Below are positions 48,216-56,408 of a stretch of 64,000 bases of DNA, piece after piece (within the stretch, counting starts at the first letter, position 1; every line of letters begins with the position of its first letter). Where the stretch lies: the NCBI GenBank assembly GCA_038087015.1, contig JASBNA010000052.1:124001-188000 (forward strand). Reading direction: 5' to 3'. This DNA comes from Cerrena zonata (Eukaryota > Basidiomycota > Agaricomycetes > Polyporales > Cerrenaceae). A model generated the notes under the pieces. It was not told the origin of the DNA. It searched no databases and was given only the letters and a program-made list of their open reading frames with translations. Position numbers and translations under genes: made by a program.

Positions 48216-49625
48216 ATGAGTTCCTCGTCGGGTTTCCACGCTGGTGTGCCTCCAATGAATGCCCATGATCGAAATAGTCCGCTTAGCTCATCTGAACCAA
48301 TAAGTGGATCTACTAGTCCTCATATCCTCAAACCACAAGCGGTTCTTTCTCACAAACAACGGTCACTGTCGATGAATTCGGTGACATCGAACCATTCCAA
48401 CTCAAATCATAATCGGTCCATGTCAATAATCAGCCTTGGTAGTCCTAGAAATTCGATAGTCTCAATCGACGATGGTATTATGAGAACCACTAGAAATAAT
48501 AGTAATACGTCTTTGGTTTCATTACTGAATAATCAATTCCCAGTTCCTCACCTTCCTAGTCATGAATTTGATAATCACAGTCATAACCTCCATCATGGTC
48601 ATAATCATACTGATGTTTTATTTAACTCTCATTCATTCAACGTCCCTGAAAACTACATCATTGCAAATCGATTTCGTCATCAGAAAAATTCAAGTGCTAT
48701 TCTCTCTGATGACGATTCGGAATCAGAATCTTCCAAAGTAATCACTTTGGGGAAAAACTCAACCCAATTTAATAAAGATTTCTCCTTTAATTATAACAAT
48801 GCTCATCCTGATTCAAATAAGGACTCTAATCAGAAAACAGAGTCTGCGCCTTCCCCTTTATCCTTGAATGTCGATGCTTTCGCCAATTCATTACCTCGTC
48901 CCAATGTACTCAACCATTCGTCATCGTCTTCTTCTCCAACTTCAACCTCCAGCCCCAAACTTCCTACTACTACTCCTACAAATCTCAATAAAAAGAAAAA
49001 TTCTCCGTCAACAACGCCTTCACCGTCTCCACCAAAGGATAAATTAAAACTATTGAAAAAGACAAAAGCTCCAAATCCTCTCAATTCTAAAAATTTAATT
49101 CAACAGTCTATATACCTGAAAAAGAAGATGATTTATTCAAAAGATTTACAAATTGAATTACTCTCATCAGCCAACTCTCCACATAATCAAAACATTGATA
49201 AACATTTGGATAGCAAATTCATCGATATCAAACGCTCTCCAAATTCAAACTCTCCGTTACTGCCAAGCTCAAAATACCTGATTTTAAATTCAGTTTCATC
49301 AAACAATCAAAATAATGATCAGCCAGTAATGAACACTTTAAAACAACAAAATAAACTCATTGTTCAATTAAACCGTAAATGGAATAAATCAATCATTGAA
49401 AATTCCAATTCTCCTTTGCATCATCATTCGAAGGCTGGTCCTTCGTCCTCAACTTTAAAAAATTCATCAACTTCAATAACACCTGTGAGTCCTAGAAAGA
49501 GCAGAAAACGTTCTAGGCGTGATTCTTTCTGCACTGATGAAGAAGATGAAATCGCCGATGCAGAAGACGTCCCTCAAGATGTTAGCGAAGTTGATAAATT
49601 AATAGCTCGTAATAATCGTGATTAA
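48216..49625 (+). CDS. Ser/Asn-rich, probably nuclear protein of unknown function
   Basis: 469 aa from the ATG at 48216. Low-complexity Ser, Asn, His and Pro dominate (SNHSNSNHNRSMS, HHGHNH, SSSSSSPTSTSSP). Two segments look ordered: LIQQSIYLKKKMIYSKDLQIELL (about 300-325) and TLKQQNKLIVQLNRKWNKSIIE (about 388-410), both helical and basic. A basic cluster PRKSRKRSRRDSF suits nuclear import and is followed by an acidic end (DEEDEIADAEDVPQDVSEVDKLI). Many SP sites suggest CDK phosphorylation. I cannot place it in a family; a transcriptional regulator is a guess. Confidence 0.7.
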   Translation: MSSSSGFHAGVPPMNAHDRNSPLSSSEPISGSTSPHILKPQAVLSHKQRSLSMNSVTSNHSNSNHNRSMSIISLGSPRNSIVSIDDGIMRTTRNNSNTSLVSLLNNQFPVPHLPSHEFDNHSHNLHHGHNHTDVLFNSHSFNVPENYIIANRFRHQKNSSAILSDDDSESESSKVITLGKNSTQFNKDFSFNYNNAHPDSNKDSNQKTESAPSPLSLNVDAFANSLPRPNVLNHSSSSSSPTSTSSPKLPTTTPTNLNKKKNSPSTTPSPSPPKDKLKLLKKTKAPNPLNSKNLIQQSIYLKKKMIYSKDLQIELLSSANSPHNQNIDKHLDSKFIDIKRSPNSNSPLLPSSKYLILNSVSSNNQNNDQPVMNTLKQQNKLIVQLNRKWNKSIIENSNSPLHHHSKAGPSSSTLKNSSTSITPVSPRKSRKRSRRDSFCTDEEDEIADAEDVPQDVSEVDKLIARNNRD

Positions 49626-49708
49626 TTGATTCTTAAATTTTCCTTTTTGTATTATTTTTAATTTATATAATTTACGTATAATATACATACATATCCATAT
49701 TGACCCTA

Positions 49709-51673
49709 TTAAATCAATACTTCATCATCGTGATCATGATCCAATTCACTGAAAAACGGTAATTTTAATATTTCTTCAGCTGATAATCTTTTCCGGGGAT
49801 CGATATTTAAACAACCATTTAATAATTGTAAGAGTTTTTTTAAATCATCATAACCTTCAAAATCTTGTTTATATTGATTATAATCATTCAAATCACCACA
49901 TTCAGATTCTTGACCTTCTGGAATTTTGGTTGGTTTAATCAATGCATAAGTTTTTGGATCGATATATTTTAATGTGTCAACAACAACACTATCCAGTGGG
50001 AAAGTATCATTTTCCCATTCATATTGTAAAAAGGTATGTATCAATTTAACTAAGTTTCCATTGAAACTTTGTTGACCAATATGAGATAAATTGATTTCAA
50101 ATCCACAACCATGAAGTTCTGCACATTTAGTCATTTTCTCAAGGCCAAATATTAAAGTTAATTCTATTAATGCATCAATATCATCAGGTGAATTGAATAA
50201 TGGGAATTTTCTAGACAATATTGAAAGTCCAATTATACCTGCTGACCATATATCTAATTTAGTGCCTTGATTTGTACATTTGAACAAAACTTCAGGAGCT
50301 CTAAAACCCCTTGTACCAGCTCTATTAGCCCTACGAGGAGGTCTTTGATCTTGTTTTGGATATGCTGCTTTAACGTTGAGACGATTTTGATGAATTCTAT
50401 TAATTTGTATTTTATCCTTTTCATTCAGTTCACAGGGACAAACGTTATTACGAGAACTTAAGTTTTTCGAAGGAGTCACCTCTTCAGCCAACCCAAAATC
50501 AACTAACACTCCTTTCCCTTTAAATGGATCATATAGGAAATTTGTGGGCTTCAAATCTCGATGGATGATGTTTCTTTCATGGACAAATTTCAATCCTTGA
50601 AATAATTCCCATAAATATTTTTTGATTCCTTTAATAGGTAAATCTCGATAAAAATCCCGAAAGTCTGCATGTTGATAAAATGGTAGTATTGCAACAACCT
50701 GATCTTGATACCTTAAAACATCTAAAAGTGGAGCAACATGAGAGTTCCCACTTAAATTGAATAATAAATGTAACTCATTATGAATTCTGTTAGGGGATGA
50801 AGTTACATAGATTTGTTTTAATGCAACTATTGGATTTTTCTTCTTCTTAGGTAATTTTTTCAGGGAACTTCTCTTTAATGGAGGGCTTTTCCAAATATCC
50901 GAACCTAATTGAACTGATCCATTTATAGCTTCGGCTTTATAAACGGTAGAGAACGTTCCTTCTCCTATTTTATCAATAAGTCTGTAGTTGGTGGCTAAGA
51001 CTGGGAAACATTCTTCTAGTCTGTTCATTTCTTCTAACACTTCCAAAGAAACTTCATCTTCATCTTCAGGGATATCAAGCTCTTGTTTCAATCTAAGTAC
51101 TCGATCTCTTTCTTCATCAGTTTTCTTATTTTCTGTAGTTGAGTATCTGTTCAATTCCTCTGGCGTTATCACGTTCAATGGTTCTTTTATCGTTGAGATA
51201 CCTCCCAAAGCTCGATTTATTTCTTCGTTAGTAATATCAGGTATCTTTGTCAATTTGACACTGGCTGACCGTTTCATCATCGCTTCCTTATCATCAACCA
51301 GTGCAACATCATCCCCAGCTTCTCCCTCCGTCTCCTTACTGGGTCTCATTTTACTTCTAACCGGCTTGGATCCACCTTGATTCGATATTTGCTTATACAA
51401 ATTGCTATTCCTTATAAATGGTGATCCACTGGTAATCTCGGTGGCATTGGGGGTAAAGTACCTGGTTCGATTCACTTTACTGGTGTCAACGGTAGGAGGA
51501 TTAGTCAACAACGTCTTATTATGCTTATCATTGAAAGGATCGTCTTCACTAGAATATTTCCTCTTTCTGGATAACGTTACTTGATTTTCAGACGCGTTTG
51601 AAGACGGCTCCTTTGGCTTGGAAGGTGACACTCTTTCCTTGAGTTTCCGTAGCGTGGTGTATATGTTCTCCAT
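49709..51673 (-). CDS. CDC7: Cdc7 (DDK) protein kinase
   Basis: Catalytic subunit of the Dbf4-dependent kinase that fires replication origins by phosphorylating Mcm2-7. 654 aa; S. cerevisiae has 507, the difference being a ~230-residue N-terminal extension. The kinase core is complete: GEGTFSTVYKAE (P loop), VALKQIYV (Lys), HRDLKPTNFLYD (catalytic loop), VDFGLAEEV (DFG) and GTRGFRAPE. Insertions between DFG and APE and before the last lobe are typical of Cdc7. Start ATG 51673. It shares a 307-bp divergent promoter with MRPS35 that holds a cluster of TCGCGACA-type sites. Confidence 0.96.
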   Translation of the reverse strand: MENIYTTLRKLKERVSPSKPKEPSSNASENQVTLSRKRKYSSEDDPFNDKHNKTLLTNPPTVDTSKVNRTRYFTPNATEITSGSPFIRNSNLYKQISNQGGSKPVRSKMRPSKETEGEAGDDVALVDDKEAMMKRSASVKLTKIPDITNEEINRALGGISTIKEPLNVITPEELNRYSTTENKKTDEERDRVLRLKQELDIPEDEDEVSLEVLEEMNRLEECFPVLATNYRLIDKIGEGTFSTVYKAEAINGSVQLGSDIWKSPPLKRSSLKKLPKKKKNPIVALKQIYVTSSPNRIHNELHLLFNLSGNSHVAPLLDVLRYQDQVVAILPFYQHADFRDFYRDLPIKGIKKYLWELFQGLKFVHERNIIHRDLKPTNFLYDPFKGKGVLVDFGLAEEVTPSKNLSSRNNVCPCELNEKDKIQINRIHQNRLNVKAAYPKQDQRPPRRANRAGTRGFRAPEVLFKCTNQGTKLDIWSAGIIGLSILSRKFPLFNSPDDIDALIELTLIFGLEKMTKCAELHGCGFEINLSHIGQQSFNGNLVKLIHTFLQYEWENDTFPLDSVVVDTLKYIDPKTYALIKPTKIPEGQESECGDLNDYNQYKQDFEGYDDLKKLLQLLNGCLNIDPRKRLSAEEILKLPFFSELDHDHDDEVLI

Positions 51674-51980
51674 CTTGCACTCTCAACTAGCTGCCCTGAC
51701 ACAACTTCTCTGGCTTTTCAACTCCAATTTAACCCTTTGCTGAATCAATAGGTCTCTGTAGAACTCTAGAAAATTTTTAACGTAAACAAAACAGTCAAAT
51801 AAAATGTCGCGATTCCCCGCGACATCTTTTGAAAGTAAATGTCGTGACAGCGACATTGTCGCGTTCAATCGCGACATTCTACAAATTTTTTTGTTCGTTC
51901 AAAAAAAAACGATGAAAAATTCTCTGATGGAATGAAAAATTGAATTGTTTCTTTCTTCTTTTAACCATCCAGTGTTTGAT
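51674..51980. other. Divergent CDC7 / MRPS35 promoter
   Basis: 307 bp between start codons. It has four or five copies of a TGTCGCGA / TCGCGACA word (51805-51812, 51818-51825, 51849-51863, 51869-51878, plus a variant TGTCGTGA at 51840-51847) and an A tract at about 51900-51908. Confidence 0.7.
51805..51878. promoter_or_regulatory. Cluster of TGTCGCGA / TCGCGACA motifs
   Basis: Within 74 bp the words TGTCGCGA, CGCGACAT, TGTCGTGA, GCGACATTGTCGCG and TCGCGACATT occur, each half a mirror of the next. The core overlaps the CGCG found in MBF/SBF sites, but is not ACGCGT. It lies 132-206 bp before CDC7 and 103-176 bp before MRPS35. Confidence 0.6.
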
Positions 51981-53116
51981 ATGATCCGTGCCAGTCCTAA
52001 TTGCATAGTGGGACTGCTGATGAGAAGATGTGGAGGGGGGAGCTTGCAACTGGTACGTTCGGCCCATGTGAAGAGAACTCTTGCCTGGCCCACCGAATAT
52101 AAAGCAGAAGCAGTACCATTAACCCATCCCAAGAAAGACCATTCGAGTTCGTTCAACAGACAATTGAAGTCATGGCTTGGGCCTAGAAACGTGAGGGGCG
52201 AGTATTTCAGAAACAAGTATTACTACCCACCACAGAACCACACACCTAATTATATAGTTCCCGATGGACAATCGGTGGTGAGTTCGACCAAAAGTCAGGT
52301 TCCATCCTCAAGATACCGATTAAACGGTAGAAACCCCTCGCTCCATCCGTTCCCCACCAATCTCGCATGTAAGACTGCCTCGATCATTCCTAATAATTTA
52401 AAAGATGTCATATACCAACGAGTTGCTGAAGAAGGGGTGTCAGCTCATGTGATTGCCAATGATTATAAAATCAAGGTTGATAGAGTAGAGGCCATTGTGA
52501 CATTGGCTAAAGTTGAAAAAAGACTCAGACAAGAAGTATGTATATGATTTTTGCTTTCTTTTTCTATGATGAGAATACTTTTAAAAAATATATTCGATTA
52601 GTCTTTAAGACAACTACATGGTTAGAAGTTTACTACTGATGGAAAAGAACAACGATTGTTGTTTGAACAATTACTAACTCATAATTTTAGAATAAAATAA
52701 GCAAGGACGCTGAAAAATTCTCCCAAATAATGTACCGTATGTTCCCATTATTTTCAGCCCGTTCCCATTCTGAAAACTTGACCGAAATTCCAATTCCCCG
52801 TAAAACTTTGCAACAGCGTTTCTTGAGTATCTCCGAATCAGAACCTTTTGGTCCAGTTGACGCTGCCAAAGTCTTGGGATTGGAACCAGCTAGTGAAACT
52901 TTGCAAAACATCACCAAGCACACTCATGACGAAGAGCAACAAAAACATCATAAGGTCGTTATGGGTGAATCCAAGAAAGGCGACAAAGTCGATTTCAAAT
53001 TCATCCAGGCTAAATCAGGTAACGTTGGTTTCAGATACGGTGCTTCCAGAAGAGATCGTAAGAAAGACAGAGCCGTCAGTTTCGACAAAGAAGGTCGTAT
53101 GGTCTACACCCCATAA
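51981..53116 (+). CDS. MRPS35: Mitochondrial small-subunit ribosomal protein Mrps35 (mS45), two exons
   Basis: Component of the mitochondrial small ribosomal subunit. Exon 1 is 51981-52535, exon 2 is 52691-53116, giving 326 aa (345 in S. cerevisiae). The N-terminus (MIRASPNCIVGLLMRRC) suits a mitochondrial presequence. NLKDVIYQRVAEEGVSAHVI and KVDRVEAIVTLAKVEKRLRQE form the conserved middle and the last codon of exon 1 is followed by NKISKDAEKFSQIMYRMFP. The C-terminal part has ASRRDRKKDRAVSFDKEGRMVYTP. The ATG at 51981 is the first in the frame; upstream there is only TTG. The intron holds a candidate snoRNA. The gene is divergent from CDC7. Confidence 0.93.
52536..52690 (+). other. MRPS35 intron (155 nt)
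   Basis: Begins GTATGT at 52536, has a perfect branch site TACTAAC at 52672-52678 and ends TTTTAG at 52690. Phase 0; splicing joins GAA (Glu) to AAT (Asn) and restores the conserved Mrps35 sequence. Branch site to acceptor is about 12 nt. Confidence 0.95.
52558..52647 (+). ncRNA. Candidate intron-encoded C/D-box snoRNA
   Basis: Inside the MRPS35 intron. Box C ATGATGA (perfect RUGAUGA) is at 52566-52572 and box D CTGA at 52636-52639, 63 nt apart. They are flanked by a terminal stem: TTTTTC (52559-52564) pairs with GAAAAG (52642-52647), leaving one base before box C and two after box D, the normal kink-turn geometry. Total ~90 nt, typical of C/D snoRNAs. The guide next to box D would be GTTAGAAGTTTACTA. 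I could not match it to rRNA with confidence, nor identify clear C'/D' boxes. Ordinary intron sequence remains possible. Confidence 0.5.
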
Positions 53117-53423
53117 CTCATTCACTTCTCTTAATGTCTTGTACATAGTATTATACACATCATTCTTAGTAGCTTGCCCCGTAAAAATAATCAGTATAAT
53201 TAATACTTTAATTAGTACTTTAATAAGTACTTCAATACTTTAATTAGTACCGTAATAAATTTTTCACCGCCGAAGCGCACGACTCTTTTTTCCATACTCA
53301 AAAATCTTGACACGTCTTTTGCTAACAATTTTTCAATGGATTTTTGCGAGGGAATCAACAACAACAACTTCCAAGAAGAACCCTTTTAACATTGAAGATA
53401 AAGAACCCCGGTAGGTAGCTGCG
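53117..53423. other. Intergenic with AT-rich repeated words
   Basis: 307 bp between MRPS35 and the p24 gene. At about 53198-53258 the words CTTTAATTAGTAC, ACTTTAATAAGTAC, TTCAATACTTTAATTAGTAC recur with a period near 13-20 bp, making an imperfect tandem array. No gene seen. Confidence 0.6.
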
Positions 53424-54065
53424 ATGCTTTTCACTTTCGTATCAGTCTTGTTGGCGTTATGTCAACTTATTTCAGGTTCAGCCTTAACTTTCCAATTGGG
53501 GGCCCAAGCAACTGAATGTTTTTACATTTTCACTACTAAACCAAATACTCCAGTTAGTTATTACTTTGCTGTTCAAAGTGGTGGTGCTTTCGACGTTGAT
53601 TATACTATCAAGTCACCAAGAGGTGAAATACTTGTAAAGGAAGAAAAGGAAAGACTGGGAGATTTTGTTTTCCAAGCGGATATTGTTGGAGAATATGAAT
53701 TCTGTTTCTCAAATGGAATGTCTACCTTTGCAGAAAAAGTTGTTGATTTTGAAATCAAATTTGAAGATACCAATACCAATAACTTTAAAGCCAATATGCC
53801 AGATCAACCAAATACTAAACCAATTGCTCATGTTGAAAATATGAAAAGAACCGTTGATAAAATTGACACTCAATTAGATGGTCTTTTAAGAACTTTACAA
53901 TACTATAAAACCAGAAATAATAGAAATCAAGCCACTGTTAAGTCTACTGAATCTAGAATCTATTACTTTTCCATTTTTGAAGTTTTATTAATGGTTGGTA
54001 TGGCTTTCTTACAAATTACCATTGTTCAATTATTCTTTAAAGGTTCAAGAAAACAATTGGTTTGA
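53424..54065 (+). CDS. p24 (EMP24/GP25L) family cargo receptor, Erp3/Erp4-like
   Basis: COPI/COPII-vesicle protein involved in ER-Golgi sorting, including GPI-anchored protein export. 213 aa. Signal peptide (MLFTFVSVLLALCQLISG), GOLD domain with the paired cysteines (ECFYIFT ... YEFCFSNG), coiled coil (VENMKRTVDKIDTQLDGLLRTLQYY), single TM segment and a short tail FFKGSRKQLV with the FF COPII signal and a basic pair. The subfamily is judged from the YYFAVQSGG...DFDVDY-like middle, which resembles Erp3/Erp4 more than Emp24 or Erv25; uncertain. A CTG codon (reads GERL/S-GDF) sits where Ser or another polar residue is usual. Confidence 0.9.
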   Translation: MLFTFVSVLLALCQLISGSALTFQLGAQATECFYIFTTKPNTPVSYYFAVQSGGAFDVDYTIKSPRGEILVKEEKERLGDFVFQADIVGEYEFCFSNGMSTFAEKVVDFEIKFEDTNTNNFKANMPDQPNTKPIAHVENMKRTVDKIDTQLDGLLRTLQYYKTRNNRNQATVKSTESRIYYFSIFEVLLMVGMAFLQITIVQLFFKGSRKQLV

Positions 54066-54212
54066 TTTACTTGAGACCAACAAAATATTGTATAGTTACC
54101 ATTAAAAATTATCGAATGTATACTAATATTGTAGTTTAATCATGCAGTATATTTATTAAAATGAAATAGAGGAAATAGTATTATACAAGTATCTTGAAAA
54201 GAAGGAGTAGTC

Positions 54213-55220
54213 TTATTGACCTATTGGACATTGTCTCAAGTAATCGGCCTTATGTTTTAAAACTCTAATTGATTTAACAAAAATTTCTTCTGGTGCCATG
54301 GCTCCAGTTGATTCAACATTGAAAATGAAATGATCTCTTTTTCTACCCAATTTGACTTTCCCGTCAAATTCTGCATGTCTCAAGACTTCCCTTGAAACAG
54401 TGTCTTTTCTTGCATCTTCGACTTTTGCTTCACCATTTTCAATTCCGATAACTCCTGGTGGGAAACATTTTTGAAATTTTTTAGCTAATTCACCAGTAAT
54501 TGGTTCACGGATGTCAATAACTGGCATTAATCTATAAGAGGCAGTTGCCACTGGTGAAAACTTAGCATGATCATTACCAACACCCAAGATACAATGTGCT
54601 CTTAAAGAAATTTCTTGACCTGGTCTTAATTTGGCTAATAAAATATCTGGATCAGCTGGTACAACTGGGCTATTTTTAAATAATTCGGTTTGACGTCCTT
54701 GAGGTTCAAATTTCAAATCTTTAGCATAAACATTTGAATTTCTATATAATTCTTTTGGATCAGTTGAACCTTCTGGTGCATGCGGGTTTTTAGTACAACT
54801 GATATCTAATGACATGACAATAGTGTTTTCATCAGTGAAACGGTTTTCTTCGTTCTCTTTAGTATCAACCCAAGTTAATAAATCAGGATCAACTTTTAAT
54901 GGAATCAAACCTATTCTATGAGCTAATACTTCATCCTGTATAACTGAGGTATTATTAAAAACATAAATGGTCTCAGCAGCAACCGATGGAACATCCGCAA
55001 TCATTATACGACGAAACGCATTGGCAATAGATGTGTCAATACCTACCAAATCAAAATTGGCAGTTCTTTCAGAAATGGTGGAAATATTAATATCAAATCC
55101 ATCTTTAAATTTTTCAATGTCCCAAGAGTAATCTCCATTCGAGGTGTGACCAGGGAAATCGGTCGAAGAGACGTTGGTCACTCTGTTATACTCTATTCCG
55201 ACAATCTTGGAATCAGCCAT
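54213..55220 (-). CDS. RPC40: RNA polymerase I and III shared subunit AC40
   Basis: Alpha-like subunit shared by Pol I and Pol III, dimerises with AC19 (Rpc19). 335 aa, the same as S. cerevisiae. The alpha-type core is clear: GIDTSIANAFRRIMIADVPSVA (alpha motif), ETIYVFNNTSVIQDEVLAHRIGLIPL, and a second domain with VGNDHAKFSPVATASYRLMP. The C-terminal region has VKSIRVLKHKADYLRQC. Start ATG 55220. The promoter has both PAC and RRPE elements typical of ribosome-biogenesis genes plus a CACGTG site. Confidence 0.98.
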   Translation of the reverse strand: MADSKIVGIEYNRVTNVSSTDFPGHTSNGDYSWDIEKFKDGFDINISTISERTANFDLVGIDTSIANAFRRIMIADVPSVAAETIYVFNNTSVIQDEVLAHRIGLIPLKVDPDLLTWVDTKENEENRFTDENTIVMSLDISCTKNPHAPEGSTDPKELYRNSNVYAKDLKFEPQGRQTELFKNSPVVPADPDILLAKLRPGQEISLRAHCILGVGNDHAKFSPVATASYRLMPVIDIREPITGELAKKFQKCFPPGVIGIENGEAKVEDARKDTVSREVLRHAEFDGKVKLGRKRDHFIFNVESTGAMAPEEIFVKSIRVLKHKADYLRQCPIGQ

Positions 55221-55268
55221 TGTATCTTCCTGTGCTACTAGACTAGGTTATTATCTCTTTAGCAGTTA

Positions 55269-55278
55269 ATGATGAGAT
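55269..55278 (-). promoter_or_regulatory. PAC element upstream of RPC40
   Basis: GATGAGAT at 55271-55278 (in AATGATGAGATTTG), 51 bp before the RPC40 ATG, is the PAC core (GCGATGAGMT). PAC and RRPE drive rRNA-biogenesis genes in yeasts. Confidence 0.55.
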
Positions 55279-55339
55279 TTGATATTTCTAAAGGCATCGA
55301 ATAATTTTTTTCTCATCTTTTTTTTTTTTTAATCTCAGT

Positions 55340-55364
55340 AAAATTTTGTAATGAGAGTCACGTG
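55340..55364. promoter_or_regulatory. RRPE-like AAAATTTT and CACGTG upstream of RPC40
   Basis: AAAATTTT at 55340-55347 (RRPE core) and CACGTG at 55359-55364 (Cbf1-type) lie 120-144 bp before the RPC40 ATG. Confidence 0.45.
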
Positions 55365-55422
55365 CGGTGTACGGAGGTCAAGGCATAAATCAAATGACAT
55401 TAACATTAACTATACTTAATAC

Positions 55423-56163
55423 TTATACAAAAGAGCTGCCAGCAGGGCCCCTGCCGACGAAAGGCCCAGGATCAATCTTGCCGTAGTTCTCCGAGTCGAA
55501 AACCTCCATGAGGTTTTTCACCAAGTCAAGCTTGATGAGCGAAACGTTACCAGTATATCCGTCACCTTCGGATTCAAGTCTATTCAGGTAGTAATCGTCA
55601 CCATCGAGGTTCATGTCGGGTCTTCTAGTTTGCAAGACCTCTGAGTCATCGGTACATAGCACTAGGTTGTGGTAGGTTAGTTGTAGGAAAAATGTACATA
55701 AATCTAGTATCACCAAGGAAAATCTAGACGATGGGGGGCCTTCCCCTATAAATTGAATTGTAATCCAGCCATGCAAGTAGTTATCAAGCAATTGTTCCTT
55801 TTGATAAACTCCACTTACGACATGTACCACTAAAAAGACCAAGTTGAGGAAAATAATACGTAGAATGGTGAAGCACATTAATGATTTTTTATTTTCGATA
55901 ATCGACCATCCCACCGATGGTTGATGAATGGTATGTTGAATAAAGCACCGACATGCTAAGCATAAGACAGACATGTCTTTAAGGAAAATTAGACCATTGA
56001 AGATATAAAGTATACCATTAACTGATTGTCTTAAATCTTGTAAGAAGTATTTCTTTCGTTTATATAGCACTGATGCATTATTGACAATTGTTTGTTCGAC
56101 AGTAGGATACCTCTGATCATCAAAGTCTCGTAGCTGGCCCTCTAAATTCGGATCTGGTGCCAT
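55423..56163 (-). CDS. DUF1746-like membrane protein
   Basis: 246 aa, ATG at 56163. An N-terminal hydrophilic stretch (VLYKRKKYFLQDLRQSVNGI) is followed by about three or four hydrophobic segments: LYIFNGLIFLKDMSVLCLACR, LMCFTILRIIFLNLVFLVVHVV and SLVILDLCTFFLQLTYHNLVLC. The pattern (a basic segment with Phe-Leu-Leu-Asp and helices, then a cytosolic acidic tail) resembles the fungal DUF1746 family, which includes the S. pombe Dsc4 subunit of the Golgi Dsc E3 ligase; this is by layout, not by a decisive motif. The tail (VKNLMEVFDSENYGKIDPGP) is well defined. A CACGTG site lies about 95 bp upstream. Confidence 0.6.
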   Translation of the reverse strand: MAPDPNLEGQLRDFDDQRYPTVEQTIVNNASVLYKRKKYFLQDLRQSVNGILYIFNGLIFLKDMSVLCLACRCFIQHTIHQPSVGWSIIENKKSLMCFTILRIIFLNLVFLVVHVVSGVYQKEQLLDNYLHGWITIQFIGEGPPSSRFSLVILDLCTFFLQLTYHNLVLCTDDSEVLQTRRPDMNLDGDDYYLNRLESEGDGYTGNVSLIKLDLVKNLMEVFDSENYGKIDPGPFVGRGPAGSSFV

Positions 56164-56408
56164 TAATGACGTTTCTTCTGACTAAATGGTTATTCACTTT
56201 AGAAGAAAGCATCTTTCACTAAACAAAAAGTCCCGAGAACAATCGGGTTTTGGTGCACGTGACGCAAATCGACGATAATTGCCCCAAATTTTTCAGTAAA
56301 ACCATAAACTTCTCCCTCCTACAGCTCTATTTGTTAATATAAGATATAAAAAAAAATCTAATTATATGCTAAGTTTATACAGGATTATTTATAATACAAT
56401 TGCAAAAC

